From contig JAGQND010000029.1 in assembly GCA_020428265.1 (NCBI GenBank), forward strand, positions 1 to 8,446: a stretch of 8,446 nt of DNA, read 5' to 3'. The position numbers and the translations under genes were made by a program. The notes under the pieces are model-generated. The model was given only the letters and a program-made list of their open reading frames with translations. It did not search any database and was not told the DNA's origin. The first letter of the stretch is position 1. Each line of letters begins with the position of its first letter. Positions 1 to 5,139 of this stretch are shown in pieces. The DNA comes from Candidatus Saccharimonadota bacterium (GTDB lineage Bacteria > Patescibacteriota > Saccharimonadia > Saccharimonadales > Saccharimonadaceae).

Positions 1-1425
1 AAACCACGACGATCACTAGACGGCATGACCACTGGTAGAGTGCCTAAGCGCCCTGTAGCGCCAGCTAGGCCCCCTAAAACGCAAAATACCCCACCTACAC
101 CAGTGGAAGACGAAGATAATGTGGATTTTACCTACGTGCCTGTGGCGGCCCAGCCGGTAGAAGATGAAGACAATATAGCTTTTGAGTACGTAAAGTCAGA
201 AACCTCCAATAACTCTTCCCCACAGAAGGTCGCTAAGCCTATGAATACGACAAAATCGACAAAAACCACAAAACCAGAAAAGCCAGCCAAAACAGAGGCC
301 AAACCAGTAGCGAAGTCGGAGGTGGTAGCTAGTGAACCCACTGCTAAACCCGTGCAAGAAGATAAATCTGGTATGTCGCTGCAGCCCAAAAAGCGCGCAT
401 GGGGATTCAAAAAGGTCATACTAGTGGTGGTGGGTTTGGCGCTTGCTGCCGGGCTTATGGCGCTAGCGGTGGTGTACAACTGGTATACACAGCAGCTGAC
501 CCCTGTGAGCGCCGACACTAGCAAGCACGTACGCGTAGACATAAAGCAAGGTACTGCACCCACGGCTATTGCTAGTACTCTGCAAGAAAAGGGCGTGATA
601 CGTAATCAAACAGCTTTTATGTGGTATACGAAGCTAAGTGGTACGCAAAATAAGCTTAAGGCGGGCGTGTACAACTTGCAGCCAAGCCTCTCGACTCAAA
701 GTATTGTAGACAAGCTCGTAGAGGGCAAGCAAGACACATTTAAGGTGACGTTTTTGCCTGGTGATACTCTGGCGAGCGCACGCAAGACGCTCATAGGACT
801 GGGCATATATAGCGAGGCTGAGGTAGATGCTGCACTGGCCAAAAACTACGACTATGATTTATTTGCTACCAAGCCAGCTGGCACCGACTTAGAGGGCTAT
901 TTCTACGGCGAGACCATGGAATTTACCGCTAGCGACAGTGTAGAACAGGTGCTCATGGGCTTCTTTGGCTTGTTTGATAAATTTGTGAAGGATAATGACC
1001 TGGTGGCTAAGTTTAAGCAACAGGGGCTTACGCTATACCAAGGTATTACGCTGGCTAGTATAGTACAGCGCGAGGTAAATGTGCCAGACGACCAAAAAGC
1101 AGTAGCTAGGGTGTTCCTGAACCGCTTGGCTAAGAATATGACGCTTGGCTCGGACGTAACGTACCAGTATGCAGCAGATAAATTAGGCGTACCGCGCACC
1201 CCAGACTTAGACTCACCGTACAATACGCGTAAATTCGCTGGGCTTCCCCCAGGGCCCATAGCCACCCCTGGTAATGGCGCATTGTTAGCCGTGGCAAACC
1301 CTGCATCTAATGATTACTTATTCTTCCTTAGTGGCGACGATGACAAAACTTACTTTGGCAAAACAGACGCCGAGCACGAGAAAAACATAGTCAACCACTG
1401 TAAAGAGAAGTGTCAAATAATGTAA
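1..1425 (+). CDS. mltG: MltG/YceG-like endolytic murein transglycosylase, 5' end probably outside the window
   Basis: Predicted inner-membrane lytic transglycosylase that cuts newly made glycan strands and so sets their length during wall growth. Counting from the ATG at 25 (466 aa): residues 1-128 are a disordered Pro/Lys/Thr-rich cytoplasmic tail, about 129-151 are one membrane helix after a basic RAWGFKK stretch, and the rest is the extracytoplasmic YceG domain. Family landmarks visible are LEGYFYGETMEF (289-300), LASIVQREV with the probable catalytic Glu at 350 (second Glu of the usual EKET), VFLNRL (363-368), and DSPYNT then GLPPGPIATPG near 397-416. The frame is open from base 1 (KPRRSLDG precedes the ATG) and no Shine-Dalgarno lies before 25, so the real start is probably upstream. 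The tail repeats an acidic motif twice (PVEDEDN at 26 and 44). The C-terminus ends HCKEKCQIM, with two cysteines. The family call is secure; only the start is uncertain. Confidence 0.93.
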   Translation, partial: KPRRSLDGMTTGRVPKRPVAPARPPKTQNTPPTPVEDEDNVDFTYVPVAAQPVEDEDNIAFEYVKSETSNNSSPQKVAKPMNTTKSTKTTKPEKPAKTEAKPVAKSEVVASEPTAKPVQEDKSGMSLQPKKRAWGFKKVILVVVGLALAAGLMALAVVYNWYTQQLTPVSADTSKHVRVDIKQGTAPTAIASTLQEKGVIRNQTAFMWYTKLSGTQNKLKAGVYNLQPSLSTQSIVDKLVEGKQDTFKVTFLPGDTLASARKTLIGLGIYSEAEVDAALAKNYDYDLFATKPAGTDLEGYFYGETMEFTASDSVEQVLMGFFGLFDKFVKDNDLVAKFKQQGLTLYQGITLASIVQREVNVPDDQKAVARVFLNRLAKNMTLGSDVTYQYAADKLGVPRTPDLDSPYNTRKFAGLPPGPIATPGNGALLAVANPASNDYLFFLSGDDDKTYFGKTDAEHEKNIVNHCKEKCQIM

Positions 1426-1440
1426 CTACCACTGTAGTTA
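1423..1440 (+). terminator. Weak hairpin overlapping the mltG stop codon
   Basis: TAACTAC and GTAGTTA form a perfect 7-bp stem around the loop CACT, starting on the stop codon itself. There is no T-tract, so it is more likely an mRNA 3'-end stabiliser or a poor terminator than a strong intrinsic terminator. Confidence 0.35.
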
Positions 1441-1458
1441 TGTATACAACAACATTTA

Positions 1459-1487
1459 TTGACATGTAAATCAATACCGTGTAAAAT
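1459..1487 (+). promoter_or_regulatory. Sigma70-type promoter for the LysM-CHAP leader transcript
   Basis: A perfect -35 TTGACA (1459-1464), a 17-bp spacer and a -10 TAAAAT (1482-1487, five of six consensus bases) predict transcription starting near 1494. This gives a leader of about 240 nt before the LysM-CHAP gene, so the two wall genes are probably transcribed separately. Confidence 0.75.
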
Positions 1488-1493
1488 GATTAT

Positions 1494-1734
1494 TAGCACA
1501 TTTGTATTTCATCACTAAACAGACGGCAGAACAGGTTGACAACTGTTTGAACCGTCAGCGCGAGTGGGAGTAATGAAATGCGAGTGAGCCTGCCAACAAA
1601 TGTCGTACGGATACGCCAATTAAATAAATAATTAAAAGGTCGAAACGTATCCCGTTCTACGCCCCCTAAAGAGGCGCAGAAGTAAGTCAAAGTAGGGCAG
1701 CGCTACGCAGTAATGCGCTAGCAGGAGCACGACT
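1494..1734 (+). promoter_or_regulatory. Structured 5' leader, candidate riboswitch or cis-regulatory RNA
   Basis: No credible protein gene lies here, but successive helices can be paired by eye. GACGG 1522-1526 pairs with CCGTC 1552-1556 and encloses AACAG/CTGTT (1530-1534 with 1543-1547). 1607-1615 pairs with 1646-1655 (9 bp, one bulged C) and encloses AATTA/TAATT. TTCT-A-CGCC 1655-1663 pairs with GGCG-C-AGAA 1673-1681 (8 bp, one A-C mismatch); it shares base 1655 with the previous helix. AGCGC-TAC 1699-1706 pairs with GTA and GCGCT up to 1719. GCGAGTG occurs twice, at 1560 and 1580, in the unpaired centre. The last hairpin ends just before an AGGAG ribosome site at 1723, so translation could be controlled by occluding it. 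Genes for secreted wall hydrolases in Actinobacteria and Firmicutes often follow ydaO-type c-di-AMP riboswitches, but I do not see that class's conserved core, so no class is assigned. Confidence 0.5.
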
Positions 1735-1737
1735 ATT
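1723..1737 (+). promoter_or_regulatory. Ribosome binding site AGGAG with possible ATT start codon
   Basis: AGGAG (1723-1727) is followed after 7 nt by ATT at 1735, in frame with the LysM-CHAP gene. The frame is open back to the TAA at 1711. The first conventional start is GTG at 1774, which has no clear ribosome site before it, while AGGAG would be about 46 nt away from it. ATT is a rare start codon, known from infC. Use of ATT would add 13 residues, making a 407-aa protein. Confidence 0.4.
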
Positions 1738-1773
1738 CGTAATCAACCAGTCAAAGCAGACGAGCAATCATCT

Positions 1774-2958
1774 GTGGATCGCCTCAAGCAGCAAGTGCTG
1801 TCACAAGGCAAAAAACGTCGCAAGACCAACAGACCGAAATTATCAGTTATTGCAGCATATAGCGGCGTCTTTGTATTATTAGTTTCATTTGTAAATATTG
1901 GCTATCAGCCGCCGAAACCTACGGCGTCTGTTTCTAATTTGGCATCTCAGTCACCACTTGTAGCGCCATCTGTAACCCCTACTCCTGAAGCATCTAAATC
2001 TTCGGTAGACGAGCTAGTGGCTACAAATATCGCTACAAACATAGCCGAGTCATCAAATATGATGGTTTCGCCTATCCTTATGAACATGGAAGTCGACCTT
2101 GAGATCAAAAAGAGCATGGATCAAACTAGTGATGCGTCGATAGTGAAGCCGGATATAGCTCAAATAGGCGACTCGCGCACCGAAATTGTAAACCATACTG
2201 TAAAAGATGGCGAAACACTAGAATCCATAGCTGCTCAGTACGGCGTGTCTGTGCAAACCATACAGTGGTCCAATAGTCTAACTGGCACGACTGTATCTGC
2301 TGGCAAGGTACTAGTAATCCCACCGGTAGATGGCTTTACGTATAAGGTAAAGGCCAGCGACACTATAGAAACTCTTGCAACTACATTTAAGACATCGGTA
2401 GAACGTATACGCTCGCTTAATAACCTAGAAAAAGGCGGCCTAACTCCTGGCGCTGAAATAACAATACCCGGTGGTGACTTACCTGCTAATCAACGTCCTG
2501 GCTATGTAGCGCCTGCGCCAGCGGTGCAGTACAACTACGGCTACGCTCGCGGCTTCTCAGATGGCAATTTCACTAGGGTTAACCCATACGACTACTTGCC
2601 TGCAGGTGTCAATATATACTCAAACACCACTGCAGCTGGCTACAACGGTCAGTGTACCTGGTACGCATATTTCCGCCGCTTGGCTATCGGTCGCGCTATA
2701 CCAAATACATCTCTAGGTAACGCCGTAAGCTGGGCGTGGTCTCTGGGTGGCCGTGGTTATGCGGTAAGCAATAAGCCATCTGTGGGCTCAATCATCCAGA
2801 ATGGTGGTGGTGCTGGTCACGTAGGCGTGGTTGAGCAACTTAACCCCGACGGCTCGATTCTTATTAGCGAAATGAATTACTATCCAGCGGGCAACTACGT
2901 GGTTGATCTCCGTACAATTCCTGCGCACGCAGTCGGTAGCTTTAACTACATACACTAG
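1774..2958 (+). CDS. Membrane-anchored peptidoglycan hydrolase: two LysM domains and a CHAP amidase/endopeptidase domain
   Basis: Predicted envelope hydrolase that binds peptidoglycan through LysM repeats and cuts it with a CHAP cysteine hydrolase domain. Numbering from GTG 1774 (394 aa): a basic N-terminus (QGKKRRKTNRPK), one membrane or signal-anchor helix at about 23-43, then a Ser/Thr/Pro-rich linker. LysM 1 spans about 139-184 (HTVKDGETLESIA) and LysM 2 about 189-232 (YKVKASDTIETLA); a linker leads to CHAP from about 288 to the end. The CHAP catalytic Cys is C294 in GQCTWYAY and the His is H349 in GAGHVGVVE. A third polar residue is probably E366 in SEMNYY. No signal-peptidase site is obvious, so it may stay anchored. 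It has its own promoter and a long structured leader, and ends at a strong terminator. The true start may be ATT at 1735. Whether CHAP acts here as an amidase or an endopeptidase cannot be told; a role in cell separation is inference. Confidence 0.9.
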   Translation: MDRLKQQVLSQGKKRRKTNRPKLSVIAAYSGVFVLLVSFVNIGYQPPKPTASVSNLASQSPLVAPSVTPTPEASKSSVDELVATNIATNIAESSNMMVSPILMNMEVDLEIKKSMDQTSDASIVKPDIAQIGDSRTEIVNHTVKDGETLESIAAQYGVSVQTIQWSNSLTGTTVSAGKVLVIPPVDGFTYKVKASDTIETLATTFKTSVERIRSLNNLEKGGLTPGAEITIPGGDLPANQRPGYVAPAPAVQYNYGYARGFSDGNFTRVNPYDYLPAGVNIYSNTTAAGYNGQCTWYAYFRRLAIGRAIPNTSLGNAVSWAWSLGGRGYAVSNKPSVGSIIQNGGGAGHVGVVEQLNPDGSILISEMNYYPAGNYVVDLRTIPAHAVGSFNYIH

Positions 2959-2964
2959 ATTTTC

Positions 2965-3003
2965 AAAAGCAGCGACGCTAGCACTATCCGTCGCTGCTTT
3001 TTT
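2965..3003 (+). terminator. Strong intrinsic terminator after the LysM-CHAP gene
   Basis: A perfect 13-bp stem (2965-2977 with 2989-3001, core GCAGCGACG/CGTCGCTGC) has an 11-nt loop and ends in a run of six T. It starts 6 nt after the stop codon. The flanking A-tract would also let it work in reverse, but no - strand gene approaches it. Confidence 0.9.
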
Positions 3004-3004
3004 A

Positions 3005-3013
3005 TGTTATAAT
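3005..3013 (+). promoter_or_regulatory. Extended -10 promoter of obg, predicted leaderless mRNA
   Basis: TGTTATAAT is a perfect extended -10 (TGn plus TATAAT at 3008-3013), only 8 nt before the obg ATG at 3022. Transcription should start at or within a base or two of the ATG, and no Shine-Dalgarno is present. The -35 position (2985-2990, TATCCG) falls in the loop and 3' arm of the preceding terminator and is not consensus. Confidence 0.65.
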
Positions 3014-3021
3014 TACTAAAT

Positions 3022-4350
3022 ATGTTTGTTGATACAGCAACAGTTACGGTACAAGCAGGAAAAGGCGGCGATGGAGCCGTCAGTTTTAGGCATGAGATAT
3101 ATGTAGACAAAGGTGGCCCAGATGGTGGCGATGGTGGCAAGGGCGGCGACGTAGTGTTCGAAGCTACCGAAAACCTCAATACACTGCTAGATTTTAGGTT
3201 CAAGCCTGAGCTCAAAGCCCAAGCGGGTGACCGCGGCGGCAAAGCTAAGCGCCATGGCAAAAGTGGCGACGACCTGATAGTTAAAGTACCTGTAGGTACC
3301 ATTATCCGCCGAGGCGAGCGCGTACTGGCCGACCTGACCGAGCATGGTCAGCAAGTAGTGATAGCCAAGGGCGGCGACGGCGGTTTCGGTAATGCGCACT
3401 TTAAATCTAGCGTGCGCCAAACTCCACGCATGGCCGAAAAGGGCGAGCTGGGCGAGGCATTTACTGCTAGCCTAGAGCTCAAATTGCTAGGCGACGTAGG
3501 GCTTGTGGGCCTACCAAACGCTGGTAAATCTACGTTCCTGAGTGTGGTTACAAACGCCCGCCCGGAGATAGCTAACTATGCGTTTACCACTCTTACCCCC
3601 AATCTAGGCGTGGCTACTATAGATGACAGCAACTTGCTAATTGCCGATATACCTGGGCTTATAGAGGGCGCGAGCGAGGGCAAAGGCCTGGGCGACCAGT
3701 TTTTGCGCCATGTAGACCGCACCGCCGTGCTACTACACCTAGTAGATGGATACAGTAATGACATAGCCGCAGACTACCGCACTATACGAGAAGAGCTAGC
3801 TAAATACAGCGACCAACTGGCCCAGCGACCAGAGGTAGTGGCAGTGACCAAAACCGACGGACTAGACGATGAAATAGTGCAAATGCAAATAGATGAAATC
3901 AAAAAAGTAGCCGCTAAAGGCACTATGGTACTAAGTGTATCGAGTACAGCACACAAGGGACTTACCGAACTACTACGCGCGCTCCGCAAAGTAGTAGACG
4001 CCGAGCACGCGCGTATGCGTGAGGCTGAAGCCGAGCTAGAGGAAGACACTGACGACTTGCCGGTGATACGCCTAACGGGTACTCAGCAGTCTAATGCTTG
4101 GAGCGTAACAAAGGAAACTACTGAGCCAGAAGAGGGCGAAGAGCCCGGGGAAGTGTTTGTGGTATCTGGCGACAAGATAGAAAAGTTTGCTCGCCGCACC
4201 AACTTTGACCAGTTTGACGGTGTAAACCGCCTACGTGACATTATGAAAAAGATGGGCATAACCCACGAGCTAAGCCGCATGGGTGCCATGGGCGATAGCC
4301 TAATCCGTATTGGCAACGACGAGTTTACTCTGTTAGAACAACGCGACTAG
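3022..4350 (+). CDS. obg: Obg/CgtA GTPase, ribosome assembly and stress regulator
   Basis: Essential, slow-cycling GTPase that binds the large ribosomal subunit late in assembly and responds to guanine nucleotide state. It is full length (442 aa) with all three family domains. The glycine-rich Obg fold covers about 1-158 (QAGKGGDGAVSF, then GGPDGGDGGKGGD). The G domain covers about 159-335, with G1 GLPNAGKST at 163-171, switch I near YAFTTLTPNLG (186-196), G3 DIPG at 209-212, G4 TKTD at 276-279 and G5 VSSTA near 306-310. The C-terminal OCT domain covers about 375-440 (FVVSGDKIEKFARR to GNDEFTLLE), after an acidic linker. G4 reads TKxD instead of the usual NKxD. It is a single-gene unit: a terminator lies before it, and a new promoter starts 30 nt after it. 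No clear terminator of its own is visible. Confidence 0.98.
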   Translation: MFVDTATVTVQAGKGGDGAVSFRHEIYVDKGGPDGGDGGKGGDVVFEATENLNTLLDFRFKPELKAQAGDRGGKAKRHGKSGDDLIVKVPVGTIIRRGERVLADLTEHGQQVVIAKGGDGGFGNAHFKSSVRQTPRMAEKGELGEAFTASLELKLLGDVGLVGLPNAGKSTFLSVVTNARPEIANYAFTTLTPNLGVATIDDSNLLIADIPGLIEGASEGKGLGDQFLRHVDRTAVLLHLVDGYSNDIAADYRTIREELAKYSDQLAQRPEVVAVTKTDGLDDEIVQMQIDEIKKVAAKGTMVLSVSSTAHKGLTELLRALRKVVDAEHARMREAEAELEEDTDDLPVIRLTGTQQSNAWSVTKETTEPEEGEEPGEVFVVSGDKIEKFARRTNFDQFDGVNRLRDIMKKMGITHELSRMGAMGDSLIRIGNDEFTLLEQRD

Positions 4351-4380
4351 ACAAAACATAAACGAAATTACAAAAAAGTA

Positions 4381-4409
4381 TTGACATTTATGCAACTATG
4401 TGCTATTAT
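4381..4409 (+). promoter_or_regulatory. Consensus sigma70-type promoter of the structured RNA locus
   Basis: TTGACA (4381-4386), an exact 17-bp spacer and TATTAT (4404-4409) make the best promoter in the window. The predicted start is near 4416, directly before the first hairpin of the RNA. No protein gene follows for more than 700 bases, which is the pattern of a well-expressed RNA gene. Confidence 0.8.
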
Positions 4410-4415
4410 AGAGAC

Positions 4416-4806
4416 ACTGAACACGGCAAAACGAGTTCAGAACATTTACAAGTTGAGTAAGTTTAAGCGAAGACATTAGTTGGACGCGACAACTTCCAGA
4501 TTTGTAATGGTCTGTAAATTGTCGTGCCCAACAGCATGACGGCTAGCCGTGGCGGCCCCTGCCCGGACGGAATATAACAATTTGGCCGAAAGGCGCCCCA
4601 AGTGAAGCTAGACGTTTTACAATAGCCCACTACTAGGTATGTAACCTGGTAGTGGGCGCCCCGTGCGTCGAGAAAAGGGATGAGGTGCTCATCTGATTTC
4701 TAACGGCCAAATACCTGCACAAGATGCCGGATTTGATAGCCCTTAGAATGACGAACACACCCAAGCGGAATAATCCGTCCCATGGTTGGATACCAAAAAA
4801 TCCGAC
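4416..4806 (+). ncRNA. Structured non-coding RNA A, family not recognised
   Basis: About 390 nt after a consensus promoter, with many helices visible by eye. CTGAAC/GTTCAG pairs 4417-4422 with 4435-4440. ATTTAC/GTAAGT pairs 4444-4449 with 4457-4462. A 14-nt helix joins 4479-4492 and 4519-4532 (13 pairs, one A-C mismatch) and encloses CAGAT/GTCTG. CCGT/ACGG pairs 4547-4550 with 4567-4570. A GCC-GAAA-GGC tetraloop hairpin spans 4585-4594. A 14-bp hairpin with loop ATGTA covers 4625-4657. GATGAG-GTG-CTCATC covers 4679-4693. TTCTAA/TTAGAA pairs 4698-4703 with 4743-4748, and GTTGGAT/ATCCGAC pairs 4785-4791 with 4800-4806. Wobble pairs are G-U when read on the + strand, which supports this strand. 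I looked for the conserved cores of RNase P RNA, tmRNA, SRP RNA and 6S RNA and saw none. The 3' end is not defined: there is no U-tract here, so RNA A may continue into the next segment. Confidence 0.55.
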
Positions 4807-4829
4807 ACGCTCGATACATCCTACAAAAA

Positions 4830-4838
4830 TGCTATAAT
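4830..4838 (+). promoter_or_regulatory. Internal extended -10 promoter in the RNA locus
   Basis: TGCTATAAT is a perfect TGn plus TATAAT (4833-4838) with no good -35. It would start transcription near 4845, just before the hairpin at 4849-4896. It resembles the extended -10 sites of obg and sbcB, but no start codon follows at a short distance, so it may drive a second RNA. Confidence 0.5.
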
Positions 4839-4844
4839 CCCTGC

Positions 4845-5118
4845 GAGTGGAGCTAAGCGTTTGTCGCGGGTGGATACTCGGACAAATAGCGGCTCCCTCG
4901 TAGGGCACCAGACTTTTGGTACGTCGATCGCGCATAAACCTGGCGAGCGCAGTCCGTACCCGCATGAGCGGGAGTAGGTGCGTGTGTGATATTGACAGTT
5001 ACAACTGCCATAATCAAATGCTGCAATATATAAATAAATGTATATTGCGCCACACGCCCTACTTCCGCCAAACTTCTCAACTTGATATACCCCCGTATTC
5101 CCCGGAATGCGGGGTTTT
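4845..5118 (+). ncRNA. Structured non-coding RNA B, or 3' part of a roughly 700-nt RNA, family not recognised
   Basis: About 270 nt between an extended -10 and an intrinsic terminator, with almost every part foldable. A hairpin at 4849-4896 stacks GGAGC/GCTCC, TTTGTC/GACAAA and CGGGT/ACTCG around a GGAT loop. GGTACG/CGTACC pairs 4918-4923 with 4955-4960 and encloses GCGC/GCGC. CCCGC-ATGA-GCGGG at 4959-4972 competes with a longer 18-bp helix joining 4968-4986 and 5051-5068 (one bulged U, one G-U). That helix encloses CAGT/ACTG and the perfect 8-bp GCAATATA/TATATTGC (5023-5030 with 5041-5048). The terminator follows at 5091-5118. The overlap of two good helices at 4968-4972 could mean an RNA that switches shape. 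Short reading frames here are disrupted by helices in the wrong register and lack ribosome sites. I cannot assign a function. Confidence 0.5.
5091..5118 (+). terminator. Intrinsic terminator ending the RNA locus
   Basis: A 10-bp stem (5091-5100 with 5105-5114, CCCCG and CGGGG at its base, one U-G pair) has a CCCG tetraloop and is followed by TTTT, then AAATTT. It separates the RNA locus from sbcB and contains an ATG (5107) in the sbcB frame, which is therefore an unlikely start. Confidence 0.8.
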
Positions 5119-5123
5119 AAATT

Positions 5124-5132
5124 TGGTATAAT
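5124..5132 (+). promoter_or_regulatory. Extended -10 promoter of sbcB, predicted leaderless mRNA
   Basis: TGGTATAAT is a perfect extended -10 (TATAAT at 5127-5132), placed 7 nt before the ATG at 5140, so the transcript should begin at the start codon. The -35 position lies inside the preceding terminator. The arrangement matches obg closely. Confidence 0.65.
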
Positions 5133-5139
5133 TAAGTTA

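Noticed and set aside
1493..1690. 65-aa - strand reading frame over the leader
   Set aside because: It covers the hairpins antisense and has no ribosome site or domain. The consensus promoter points the other way.
4633..4965. 110-aa - strand reading frame
   Set aside because: It lies antisense to the structured RNA region. The composition looks random, there is no ribosome site, and the wobble pairs favour + strand transcription.
4786..4977. 63-aa + strand reading frame
   Set aside because: Its ATG has no ribosome site, and it crosses an extended -10, a 16-bp hairpin and other helices. The protein has no recognisable features.
4993..5016. Second consensus-like promoter TTGACA followed by CATAAT
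   Set aside because: The spacing between TTGACA and the best -10-like hexamer is far too short, and the bases belong to the hairpin domain.
4416..5118. RNase P RNA, tmRNA, SRP RNA or 6S RNA
   Set aside because: The size would suit RNase P RNA or tmRNA, but I found no GAGGAAAGTCC or ACAGAA core, no GGTTCGANTCC T-arm or tag frame, and no GGAAG/GCAG SRP core. A divergent form cannot be excluded without covariance searches.
4916..5131. 71-aa + strand reading frame reaching into the terminator
   Set aside because: It reads through the long 4968-5068 helix and the intrinsic terminator and has no Shine-Dalgarno. It is incidental.
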